From: Hoyosella sp. YIM 151337
Lineage (GTDB): Bacteria > Actinomycetota > Actinomycetes > Mycobacteriales > Mycobacteriaceae
Direction: 5' to 3'
Assembly: GCF_026041215.1 (NCBI RefSeq)
Contig: NZ_JAPEIQ010000019.1
Coordinates: 37,678 to 101,677, forward strand
DNA length: 64,000 nt
In this document: positions 15,764 to 23,893 of the stretch, one piece after another
How the letters are laid out: every line of letters starts with the position of its first letter
Position numbering within the stretch: the first letter of the stretch is position 1
The notes under the pieces: model-generated
The model's input: the letters and a program-made list of their open reading frames with translations, nothing else
What the model was told of the DNA's origin: nothing
The model's database searches: none
Program-made: the position numbers and the translations under genes

Positions 15764-16393
15764 ATGACCGCCACATTCCGCATGGACCCGTCGATTCTCG
15801 ATGAGCACGTGCCCGCGCGATCCCCCTGGTCCGCGATCATTCGCGCCGGAGACACACTCACGATCACCGACCTCGAGGGGAACCAGGCCGTCGACTGCAT
15901 CCTTTACAACGCGCACGACACCGCCGAACGCTACAGCGCACCCGAAACCATCGCCGCCCAGCGCAATGCGTACCTGACCGCGGGCAGCGTCTTGCGCGCA
16001 AACACAGGCGCACCGCTGATGACCGTTACGTTCGACAACTGTGGACGGCACGACACCCTCGGTGGAGCCTGCTCACAAGAGTCGAACACGCTCCGGTACG
16101 GGCACCACACCAAGCATCAGCACGCATGCGTGGAGAACTTCCTTATCGAAGGAGCCAAGTGGGGGCTCGGCAAACGCGATCTCGTGTCGAACATCAACTG
16201 GTTCATGAACGTTCCCGTCGACCCGGACGGAACACTTGGCATTGTCGATGGAATCTCCGGCGCGGGAAAGCAGGTCGCATTGCGCGCGGAACGCGACACA
16301 CTCGTCCTCATCTCTAACTGCCCGCAGATAAACAATCCCTGCAACGGCTTCAATCCGACACCCGTGCGCATGACAGTTACAAGCCCTGCCTGA
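15764..16393 (+). CDS. DUF1989 protein, second subunit (urea carboxylase-associated / carboxyguanidine deiminase)
   Basis: This 209-residue protein is the partner of the preceding DUF1989 protein. Conserved polar stretches include DLEGNQAVDCILYNAHDT, the metal- or substrate-type motif FDNCGRHDTLGGACSQESN, HHTKHQHACVENF, and SNCPQINNPCNGFNPTPV at the C-terminus. The start is ATG 15764; the ribosome site AAGGAG overlaps the stop codon of the preceding gene. The carboxylase gene begins 31 bases downstream. In the guanidine pathway the pair would hydrolyse carboxyguanidine to allophanate. Which subunit is catalytic cannot be read from sequence alone, though the His/Cys motifs here make it the likelier one. 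Confidence 0.82.
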   Translation: MTATFRMDPSILDEHVPARSPWSAIIRAGDTLTITDLEGNQAVDCILYNAHDTAERYSAPETIAAQRNAYLTAGSVLRANTGAPLMTVTFDNCGRHDTLGGACSQESNTLRYGHHTKHQHACVENFLIEGAKWGLGKRDLVSNINWFMNVPVDPDGTLGIVDGISGAGKQVALRAERDTLVLISNCPQINNPCNGFNPTPVRMTVTSPA

Positions 16394-16423
16394 GGTTTTG
16401 CACCCACCCATGGAAGGTCTCCC

Positions 16424-19400
16424 ATGCCTGCTTTCGACACGCTCCTCGTCGCCAATCGGGGCGAAATCGCGTGCCGCATCATCCGGACAGCCCGCGAGAT
16501 GGGGCTTCGCACCGTCGCCGTGTTCTCTGATGCGGATCGCGGCGCCGCACACGTTCGTCTCGCCGACGACGCGGTACACATCGGACCGACGCCGCCGAGA
16601 GAGTCGTACCTGAACGCCACGGCGATACTCGATGCCGCCCGCACCGCGGAAGCAGGCGCGATTCACCCGGGCTACGGTTTCCTTTCCGAGGACGCTTCAT
16701 TTGCTGAGCGCGTCGAGGCAGCGGGGCTGGTATTCGTTGGACCGACACCCGGCCAACTGCGGACCTTCGGGACAAAACACACCGCCCGTGACGCAGCAAA
16801 AGCTGCGGGGGTCCCCATGATCGCAGGCACCGATCTGCTCAGCGGTCTCGACGATGCGCTCGCAGCAGCAGACCGCATCGGCTATCCGGTCATGCTCAAA
16901 GCAACAGGCGGTGGCGGTGGCATCGGAATGCAGGTGTGCCGCAGCGCGGCCGAACTCGACCGCGCGTACGATGTCGTCGCACGGCTCGCCGCCAAGAGTT
17001 TCTCGGCGACCGGCGTTTTTCTAGAGCGATACGTGGAAAACGCGCGGCACATCGAGGTTCAGGTTTTCGGCGACGGCAAGGGCAAAGTAGCGACGCTAGG
17101 GGACCGGGACTGCTCGCTGCAGCGGCGCAACCAGAAAGTCGTGGAAGAAGCACCGGCCCCAGGCTTGAACGACAATGTGCGCCGCATCCTTCACGACACG
17201 TCACGGCGCTTAGCCTCGTCGGTGCAGTACCGAAGCGCGGGCACTGTCGAATTTGTTTACGACCCGGAGCGCGGCGAAGCGTCGTTCCTCGAGGTGAACG
17301 CCCGGCTGCAAGTCGAGCATCCGGTGACCGAGCTAGTGACCGGAGTCGACCTCGTCCGCATGATGCTGGAACTCGCCCTCGGCACCACGCCCCAGTTGCC
17401 CCAGTCGATCCCCGTCCGAGGCCATGCCGTCGAGGCCCGCGTGTACGCCGAAGACCCCAGTCGCGATTTCGCTCCGTCAGCTGGAGTGCTCACACGCGTC
17501 GTGCTGCCGGATGATGTCCGTGTCGATAGCTGGGCCGAAACCGGCACCGAGGTGACCACGGCCTACGACCCGATGCTTGCGAAGGTAATCGTCGGCGCGG
17601 ATAGCCGCGCTGACGCGTTTTCCGCGATGCGCAGCGCGCTCCAGCGAACCCGCGTAGACGGTATCGAAACGAACCTCGGACTGCTCCGCGCCATCACAAT
17701 GGATCCCCGCGTGCGCGCAGGTACGCACAGCACCGCCACCATCGCGAGTATTAACGACTCCGAACCGCGGATTACCGTGCAGCGCCCGGGGATGCTCACG
17801 ACCGTCCAAGATTGGCCGGGGCGAGCTGGGCTATGGCAGGTAGGCGTGCCGCCTAGCGGGCCGATGGACGACCTTTCCTTCAGGCTGGGCAATTGCGCCC
17901 TCGGTAATGACGAGGGAGCGCCCGGGCTGGAATGCACTGCGGCGGGGCCAGCTTTGACTTTCAGTCACGCCACCACCGTCTGTGTGACAGGCGCTAATGC
18001 CAGCGTGACTATTGACGGCGCTGCCACACCAATGTGGCAGCCGGTCACCGTCCCAGCGGGGGCAACTCTCGATGTCGGTTCAGCTGACGGTCCTGGATTG
18101 CGGACCTACATCCTGTTCGCGGGCGGGCTCGACGTGCCTGAATACCTGGGCAGCACGTCGACATTCACACTCGGGCAGTTCGGCGGGCACGGTGGACGCG
18201 CGCTGCGCACCGGAGATGTGTTGCGCGCCGCCGGCTCCACAGTGGCTGGCACAGCGATCAGTGATCGCCCGGAATTCACGTCGTCGTGGACACTCGCAGT
18301 CACCGAAGGTCCGCACGGCGCACCAGAATTCTTCACCCGCGCGGACATGGATACCCTGTACAGCGCCGAGTACACGGTGCATTTCAACTCCGCCCGCACC
18401 GGTGTGCGGTTGACGGGGCCGAAGCCGGAATGGGCGCGGCGCGACGGCGGTGAGGCTGGGCTGCACCCATCGAACATCCACGACAACGCGTACTCAGTAG
18501 GCGCTCTGGATTTCACCGGTGATACCCCTATCCTTCTCGGGCCAGATGGGCCGAGTCTCGGCGGCTTTGTCTGCCCAGTGACGGTTGTGTCGGCGCAGCG
18601 CTGGAAGCTAGGTCAGCTCAAGCCGGGCGATACCGTGCGGTTCACACCGATCCAGGCGGCGAAAGCGCCGTCGCGCCGTTCGCTCGATCACACTCGATGG
18701 GTCGTACCAGCGGCGAATCGCGACAACGACAACGGTGTGCTCGCCCGCCACAGCGCAGGGGCAGGCGTGCCGTCGCGGACGTACCGCCGCTCCGGTGACG
18801 ACAACGTCCTCGTCGAGTATGGGGATATCACGCTGGACCTAGAGTTGCGCGCACGAGTCCATGCGCTGCACCTGAAGCTGGAGGCGGAGAATCTTGACGG
18901 AGTCCTTGACCTGACTCCGGGAATCCGCTCTCTGCAAGTCCACGTCGACCCCGATGTCCTGCCTGTGCCGAAACTCCTCAACCTCCTTGAGGAAGCTGAG
19001 GAGGACATCCCGCCCGCGGCAGAACTCGTCGTGCCCAGCCGGACGGTGCGACTGCCGCTGTCGTGGGATGACCCGGCGACGCGAGAAGCGATCGAGCGCT
19101 ACATGTCTGGAGTCCGTAGTGATGCTCCGTGGTGCCCCTGGAACATCGAGTTCATCCGCCGCATCAATGGGCTCGCTTCCGTGGACGACGTCTATCGTAC
19201 GGTCTTTGAGGCGGACTACCTCGTTCTCGGACTCGGTGACGTGTACCTCGGAGCGCCGGTCGCGACGCCGCTCGACCCACGTCATCGGCTGATCACAACA
19301 AAGTACAACCCCGCGCGGACGTGGACACCGGAGAACGCAGTCGGTATTGGCGGCGCCTACCTGTGTGTTTACGGAATGGAGGGGCCCGGCGGATACCAAT

Positions 19401-19987
19401 TCGTAGGCCGTACGACGCAGGTGTGGAACCGTTACGGCGCCGGTGAAAAACCGTGGCTGCTCAACTTCTTCGACCGAATCCAGTGGTACCCCGTTAGTCC
19501 CGAGGAACTGGCCGAGCTCCGCGCTGAGATGGCGGCCGGACGTGGCCACGTGGACATCACAGAGGGTGAGTTTGCGCTAGCGGACCATCAGCGCTTCCTG
19601 CAGGAGAACGCGGCGCCGATCGGTGAATTCCGGGCCCGCCAGGCAGCTGCGTTCGCGGCGGAACGCGACATCTGGGAGGCGGCGGGAGAGTTCGACCGTC
19701 AGGAGGTGGTCGCGCAGTCGAACGATGCCGTGGCGGCCACTCCTGGTGACGTTGCGGTGCCTGTTGGCGGGGCGCTCGTGAAAGCGCCGTTCGTCGCCAA
19801 CATCTGGAAGGTGATGGTGGCGCCAGGGGAGATTGTCGAAGCGGGCCAGCCCTTGTTCGCGCTTGAGGCAATGAAGATGGAAACCGTCATCAGTGCACCT
19901 CAGGCGGGAGTCGTTAGAACCGTTCTGGGTGCGGCCGGTGAGCAGGTGGCCGCGGGCGAAGGCGTGGTGATTCTCGCGCCACGCTGA
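16424..19987 (+). CDS. Biotin-dependent urea/guanidine carboxylase
   Basis: This 1187-residue enzyme has the full urea-carboxylase architecture: biotin carboxylase (about residues 1-450, with ATP-grasp loop KATGGGGGIGMQ), the carboxyltransferase parts homologous to KipA/AHS2 (about 450-770) and KipI/AHS1 (about 800-1010), the family-specific region with ENAVGIGGAYLCVYGMEGPG, and a C-terminal biotinyl domain with EAMKMET, biotin on Lys1151. It would carboxylate urea to allophanate, or guanidine to carboxyguanidine; the adjacent DUF1989 pair favours guanidine. No allophanate hydrolase gene lies in the window, so the last step must be encoded elsewhere or be missing. Confidence 0.93.
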   Translation: MPAFDTLLVANRGEIACRIIRTAREMGLRTVAVFSDADRGAAHVRLADDAVHIGPTPPRESYLNATAILDAARTAEAGAIHPGYGFLSEDASFAERVEAAGLVFVGPTPGQLRTFGTKHTARDAAKAAGVPMIAGTDLLSGLDDALAAADRIGYPVMLKATGGGGGIGMQVCRSAAELDRAYDVVARLAAKSFSATGVFLERYVENARHIEVQVFGDGKGKVATLGDRDCSLQRRNQKVVEEAPAPGLNDNVRRILHDTSRRLASSVQYRSAGTVEFVYDPERGEASFLEVNARLQVEHPVTELVTGVDLVRMMLELALGTTPQLPQSIPVRGHAVEARVYAEDPSRDFAPSAGVLTRVVLPDDVRVDSWAETGTEVTTAYDPMLAKVIVGADSRADAFSAMRSALQRTRVDGIETNLGLLRAITMDPRVRAGTHSTATIASINDSEPRITVQRPGMLTTVQDWPGRAGLWQVGVPPSGPMDDLSFRLGNCALGNDEGAPGLECTAAGPALTFSHATTVCVTGANASVTIDGAATPMWQPVTVPAGATLDVGSADGPGLRTYILFAGGLDVPEYLGSTSTFTLGQFGGHGGRALRTGDVLRAAGSTVAGTAISDRPEFTSSWTLAVTEGPHGAPEFFTRADMDTLYSAEYTVHFNSARTGVRLTGPKPEWARRDGGEAGLHPSNIHDNAYSVGALDFTGDTPILLGPDGPSLGGFVCPVTVVSAQRWKLGQLKPGDTVRFTPIQAAKAPSRRSLDHTRWVVPAANRDNDNGVLARHSAGAGVPSRTYRRSGDDNVLVEYGDITLDLELRARVHALHLKLEAENLDGVLDLTPGIRSLQVHVDPDVLPVPKLLNLLEEAEEDIPPAAELVVPSRTVRLPLSWDDPATREAIERYMSGVRSDAPWCPWNIEFIRRINGLASVDDVYRTVFEADYLVLGLGDVYLGAPVATPLDPRHRLITTKYNPARTWTPENAVGIGGAYLCVYGMEGPGGYQFVGRTTQVWNRYGAGEKPWLLNFFDRIQWYPVSPEELAELRAEMAAGRGHVDITEGEFALADHQRFLQENAAPIGEFRARQAAAFAAERDIWEAAGEFDRQEVVAQSNDAVAATPGDVAVPVGGALVKAPFVANIWKVMVAPGEIVEAGQPLFALEAMKMETVISAPQAGVVRTVLGAAGEQVAAGEGVVILAPR

Positions 19988-20050
19988 CGGGTTGGGCTCC
20001 TCGGTGCGGCGGCGCGCGGCGGGCCACAAGCGTGTACTTTTGAAGCTCGT

Positions 20051-20953
20051 ATGGGCCGACTGGGGAGGGGCAGCGCGCTGCGACGGCGCCTGCGCAGATC
20101 ACTGCTTCTGGCAGCGCTATTGCTGGTCGCGTTCACTGCGACGCCAGGTGCGAGTTCGCCGCGCAGCAGCGAGCACTACGTAGCACTGGGGGACTCGCGT
20201 GCCGCCGGGCCCTCAACTCTGCGGTTTCTCAACGACGGTTGCGGCCGCACCGCCGCATCGTATCCACGGCTCCTCGAGGAGTGGCTGCAGCCAGAGTTCT
20301 TCACGTTCGCTGCCTGCAGCGGAGCGAAGATCGAGAACATGATCGACATTCCGCAAGAAGCTCGGGACGGCAGCGCCAGGCCCTTGCAGATAGACGCGGT
20401 GACTCCAGAAACCACCTTGATCACGATCAGCATCGGCGGCAACGACGTGCGATGGTATGACATCGCGCGCGCGTGCTTCACGAAAGAGCCGAACGAAGAC
20501 CGCAACTGCCGGAGCAACCCAGAAACTCGGCTAGCCGCAATGGAATCACTACAACCTCTGCGACCCCGGCTCGACAGGCTGCTCGGCACACTCCAGGCCC
20601 GCGCCCCAAAGGCGCTGATTTTCTTGGCCGGACACGGCGGCACTGTCGGGGACGAGGGTTGCTTCCCCGTGATCCCGGCCAGCGACGAGGATGCGAAGTT
20701 CATCGCCGAGTATCAGGACGAGATGAACAAGATCATCAGAGCGGCAGCGAAGTACGCGGGCGTCACTTATGTCGACCTTGCTGCAGCGAGCGTTGGCCAC
20801 GATGCGTGTCAGCCGCGCGGCGTCAAATGGTACGAAGGCAACGTCACCACCTCGACGTCACTGAGCATGCACCCCAACAACACTGGCAACCGCGCGTTCT
20901 CAAGGCTCTTCCAGAAGGAAATCAAAGAAGAGTTCCGCAAGCGCATCAGATAA
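20051..20953 (+). CDS. Secreted SGNH/GDSL-type lipase or esterase
   Basis: This 300-residue protein has an Arg-rich N-terminus and hydrophobic core (residues 10-35) typical of an exported protein. It then shows the SGNH blocks: [12 protein letters not shown] with nucleophile Ser49, [10 protein letters not shown] in block III, and [12 protein letters not shown] with catalytic His274. Six cysteines in the mature part suggest disulfides, as in secreted actinobacterial esterases of this type. The second residue after GDS is Arg rather than the common Tyr or Phe. It lies 63 bases downstream of the carboxylase gene but has no evident functional connection. The ester substrate is unknown. Confidence 0.88.
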   Translation: MGRLGRGSALRRRLRRSLLLAALLLVAFTATPGASSPRSSEHYVALGDSRAAGPSTLRFLNDGCGRTAASYPRLLEEWLQPEFFTFAACSGAKIENMIDIPQEARDGSARPLQIDAVTPETTLITISIGGNDVRWYDIARACFTKEPNEDRNCRSNPETRLAAMESLQPLRPRLDRLLGTLQARAPKALIFLAGHGGTVGDEGCFPVIPASDEDAKFIAEYQDEMNKIIRAAAKYAGVTYVDLAAASVGHDACQPRGVKWYEGNVTTSTSLSMHPNNTGNRAFSRLFQKEIKEEFRKRIR

Positions 20954-20958
20954 CCCGA

Positions 20959-20974
20959 TGTGTAATTCATCACA
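20959..20974. promoter_or_regulatory. CRP/GlxR-like binding site
   Basis: TGTGTAATTCATCACA fits the actinobacterial CRP/GlxR consensus TGTGA-N6-TCACA at 9 of 10 defined positions. It lies 80 bases upstream of the GTG start of the DsbA-like reductase gene and just after the lipase stop. Confidence 0.55.
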
Positions 20975-21053
20975 TGACCGGACAATCGGAACAGCCCACC
21001 CATGCTGCGTGTTCTTGGAAAAGAATGCAGATTTAGCCCGGGTAGGAGCAGCA

Positions 21054-21668
21054 GTGACTGAAGGAAAGCGTGACCGCGTGGATTTCTGGTTCGACCCAGC
21101 GTGCCCGTGGTGCTGGATCACGTCCCGCTGGATACTCGAAGCGGAAAAGGTCCGCGATATTGAGGTCCACTTCCACGTCATGAGCCTGTACGTACTCAAC
21201 GAGCATAAGGACATCAGCCCGGACTACCGGGAGAAAATCGACAGCACCCTAGGGCCTGTCCGCGTTCTGATCGCGGCTGCTGAGAAACACGGCGACAGCA
21301 TCCTGCGCGACCTTTACACCGCGATGGGAACTCGCATCCACAACGAGGGCATGGATGACCGCGGAACGGTGATCAAAGAAGCGCTCAGCGAACTCGACCT
21401 CGATCTCGAGCTGGCAGGCGCCGCGGAGAGTGAAAAATATGACGACGCCCTCCGCGCGAGCCACCATGCGGGAATGAGCAAGGTTGGAGACGACGTCGGG
21501 ACGCCGACGATCCACATCAACGGTACGGCGTTTTTCGGCCCGGTGCTCTCCCGCATCCCGCGCGGTGCAGATGCCGGCACAGTGTGGGACGGCGCTGTCG
21601 CGCTCGCGAGCTACCCGCACTTCTTCGAACTCAAGCGCACTCGCAGCGAATCGCCTGACTTCACCTAA
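21054..21668 (+). CDS. DsbA-family mycothiol-dependent reductase (Rv2466c-like)
   Basis: This 204-residue cytoplasmic thioredoxin-fold protein carries the active site CPWC in [16 protein letters not shown] near the N-terminus. A helical insertion follows (residues 50-140) and then the cis-Pro loop [16 protein letters not shown]. The M. tuberculosis homologue Rv2466c is a mycothiol-dependent reductase of the oxidative stress response. The start is GTG 21054 with TAGGAG six bases before it; an in-frame upstream start exists without a ribosome site. rpiB follows after 60 bases, as in mycobacteria. A CRP-like site lies upstream. Confidence 0.88.
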   Translation: MTEGKRDRVDFWFDPACPWCWITSRWILEAEKVRDIEVHFHVMSLYVLNEHKDISPDYREKIDSTLGPVRVLIAAAEKHGDSILRDLYTAMGTRIHNEGMDDRGTVIKEALSELDLDLELAGAAESEKYDDALRASHHAGMSKVGDDVGTPTIHINGTAFFGPVLSRIPRGADAGTVWDGAVALASYPHFFELKRTRSESPDFT

Positions 21669-21728
21669 ACGAACGGAATGGGCCGAGTCGGTGCGTGCAC
21701 GGAGCGGCGAGCCTGACAGAATGGCGCC

Positions 21729-22202
21729 ATGCGCGTTTACCTTGGTGCCGACCACGCCGGCTTCGAACTAAAGAACGAGATCAAAGAACACCTTGCCGCT
21801 CTCGGCCACGAGCCCATCGACTGCGGGGCATTCGAATACGATGCGGTCGATGACTATCCGGCCTTCTGCATTGACGCCGCCCGGAAGGTGGTTGCCGACC
21901 CCGGAAGCCTGGGGATCGTCCTCGGTGGCTCAGGCAACGGAGAACAAATCGCGGCCAACAAGGTGCCTGGTGCTCGCTGTGCGCTTGCATGGAGCGTTGA
22001 GACCGCCCAGCTTGCGCGGCAACACAACAATGCGCAGCTCATCGGCTTAGGCGGCCGCATGCACACCAAAGAGGAAGCGTTCGCGATAGTGGAAGCGTTC
22101 CTCAGCACCCCATGGTCGGATGAGGCGCGCCACCAGCGCCGCATCGACATCCTCGCTGACTACGAGAAGACCGGCCAGGCGCCAGCCGTCCCCGGAGCAT
22201 AA
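21729..22202 (+). CDS. rpiB: Ribose-5-phosphate isomerase B
   Basis: This 157-residue enzyme interconverts ribose 5-phosphate and ribulose 5-phosphate in the pentose phosphate pathway. The family signature starts at residue 5 (YLGADHAGFELKNEI). The active-site loop reads GGSGNGEQIAANKVPGARC, with Glu in place of the catalytic Cys of the E. coli enzyme, as is usual in actinobacteria. The C-terminus has HQRRIDILADYE. nei2 follows after 12 bases, so the two genes are probably cotranscribed, as in the Rv2465c-Rv2464c pair. Confidence 0.96.
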   Translation: MRVYLGADHAGFELKNEIKEHLAALGHEPIDCGAFEYDAVDDYPAFCIDAARKVVADPGSLGIVLGGSGNGEQIAANKVPGARCALAWSVETAQLARQHNNAQLIGLGGRMHTKEEAFAIVEAFLSTPWSDEARHQRRIDILADYEKTGQAPAVPGA

Positions 22203-22214
22203 CCGGAGCGCGGA

Positions 22215-23018
22215 GTGCCCGAGGGCCACACTCTGCACCGGCTCGCGCGAAGGCACAATGAATGCTTCGCGGGCCACCAGGTCCGTGTGAGCAGTCCGCA
22301 AGGCCGGTTCACCGAGGGCGCCCGGCAGGTGAGCGGCCGGGTCTTCACAGGCGCAGAAGCATGGGGAAAGCACCTGCTGCACCACTACGACGGTGGCGCG
22401 ATCGTCCACATTCACCTCGGGCTGTATGGAGCTTTCACCGAGCACGCCGCGCCCATGCCTGCGCCAGTAGGCGAAGTCCGGATGCGCATAGCGGGGCAGG
22501 ACTGGGGCACCGACCTGCGCGGTCCGGCCCGCTGCGCCGTAATTACTCAGTATGAGGCTGGCCAGTTGTTTTCCAGGCTGGGCCCCGACCCGCTCCGCGC
22601 GGACGCTGACGCTGACGCCGAGCGTGCGGCGGCTCGCGTACTGCGCTCGCGGGCAGCCATCGGCGGACTCCTCCTCAACCAGGAGGTCATTGCGGGTGTT
22701 GGCAACGTCTACCGGGCGGAGGTGCTTTTCCGGCAAGGTCTCAACCCATTCCGCACGGGTACATCGCTTGTGCGCGACGACTGGGATCGTCTCTGGCAAG
22801 ACCTCATCGAGTTGATGCCAGTTGGCGTCCGTGAAGGCAAGATGATCACGGTGCGCCCGCAGCACGATAGCGGCGAACCGGCCTACGCACCGGGCCGGCC
22901 CCGCACGTACGTGTACCGGCGAGCAGGGGAGAAGTGCCGCGTCTGCGGCACCGTCATCCTGCAGAGCGAACTGCAGGCACGCAAGATCTTCTGGTGCCCC
23001 TCATGTCAGCCTGCATGA
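22215..23018 (+). CDS. nei2: Formamidopyrimidine/endonuclease VIII-type DNA glycosylase
   Basis: This 267-residue base-excision repair enzyme starts with PEGHTLHRLARRH after the initiator residue, where Pro and Glu are the catalytic N-terminus of the Fpg/Nei family. The helix-two-turn-helix region contains NQEVIAGVGNVYRAEVLF, and the C-terminal zinc finger reads CRVCG then FWCPSC. GTG 22215 is the only start that puts Pro at position 2. It corresponds to Rv2464c (nei2) and is coupled to rpiB by a 12-base gap. Damage specificity is not predictable from what I see. Confidence 0.93.
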   Translation: MPEGHTLHRLARRHNECFAGHQVRVSSPQGRFTEGARQVSGRVFTGAEAWGKHLLHHYDGGAIVHIHLGLYGAFTEHAAPMPAPVGEVRMRIAGQDWGTDLRGPARCAVITQYEAGQLFSRLGPDPLRADADADAERAAARVLRSRAAIGGLLLNQEVIAGVGNVYRAEVLFRQGLNPFRTGTSLVRDDWDRLWQDLIELMPVGVREGKMITVRPQHDSGEPAYAPGRPRTYVYRRAGEKCRVCGTVILQSELQARKIFWCPSCQPA

Positions 23019-23038
23019 TTGAGGCGCCTAGCGCGGCA

Positions 23039-23800
23039 CTAGAAGTCGAAGCCACCCATGTCGAAACCGCCCCCGTCGGCATCGCCGCCACCGAAGTCGC
23101 CGTAGTCGCCTTGATCTCCGTAGTCTCCCGCGCCCGCGTCACCGCCACCACCGGCGTCCGCGCCAGCACCGCTTTCGAACGCGGCCGCGTCATAGTTCAC
23201 ACCGGACATTCCCGCGAAGAGAGCGCTGAAGAGGAACACTGACCCTATGCCCCATGCGCCCGCTACGAGCGCCGGCTTCCACCAGGGTTCCGAATACCAG
23301 CCGGCCGGGACCGGTCGGCCCGCGACCGTACCGCCCGGGTAGTAGTTCGGCGTGCGGTCCGATGGCCGCGGGGAGGCGCTGACATCCCTGCCCTCGACTT
23401 GCACGGTCCGTTCTTCACTCACCTGACCGGCACGCGACTGCCCGTCAAGTCCGGGCAGAGGCGGGCCAGGGTCCATTCCCATTGCTTCGCGCGCGGCGCG
23501 CACGTAGTAGAGTCCCTCCATCGCTGTCTCCTGCGCCAGTTGAGCCTGCCTCGGCGTCTGTGCGCTCTCGATCTGGCCGCCCGCCGCTGTGTAGCGTTCG
23601 GATGCGTCGGCAAGCGCCTGCTTGGAAGCATCATCAGACCCGGTGAGGTTCAGAACTTGGCCGCCGAGCCGGTCGATCCAGCGGCGCGCTTCCGCCTGCG
23701 CGTCCTCAATCGGGACCCCCGCCGTGCCACTGCGTGCTGAGTTTGCGCGAACCACGAAGACGATGATCAGAATCACCAGGGCTATAAGGAGTAGTTCCAT
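23039..23800 (-). CDS. Membrane-anchored DUF1542-like protein with Gly/Asp-rich tail
   Basis: This protein of about 253 residues has one N-terminal membrane segment (about 1-20, MELLLIALVILIIVFVV), an Ala/Gln-rich helical domain (about 30-110), a Pro-rich linker ending in YYPGG, and a second hydrophobic segment near 175-195. Its last 50 residues are almost entirely Gly, Asp and aromatic residues (GDYGDQGDYGDFGGGD), ending MGGFDF. The start is ATG 23800 with GGAAG upstream. It converges on nei2 with a 20-base gap. Similar proteins are annotated DUF1542 in actinobacteria; function unknown. Confidence 0.7.
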   Translation of the reverse strand: MELLLIALVILIIVFVVRANSARSGTAGVPIEDAQAEARRWIDRLGGQVLNLTGSDDASKQALADASERYTAAGGQIESAQTPRQAQLAQETAMEGLYYVRAAREAMGMDPGPPLPGLDGQSRAGQVSEERTVQVEGRDVSASPRPSDRTPNYYPGGTVAGRPVPAGWYSEPWWKPALVAGAWGIGSVFLFSALFAGMSGVNYDAAAFESGAGADAGGGGDAGAGDYGDQGDYGDFGGGDADGGGFDMGGFDF

Positions 23801-23893
23801 CACGCCACTTCCGTCGGAGAACTGAACCACTGCGAGTATTTAGTTCCACCGTACCGATCGCACACGCCGCCGTCGTCAGGCAGAGTCGGAGGT

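Noticed and set aside
19988..20050. Allophanate hydrolase gene expected after the carboxylase
   Set aside because: Only 63 bases separate the carboxylase from the lipase gene and no fragment of the hydrolase is visible.
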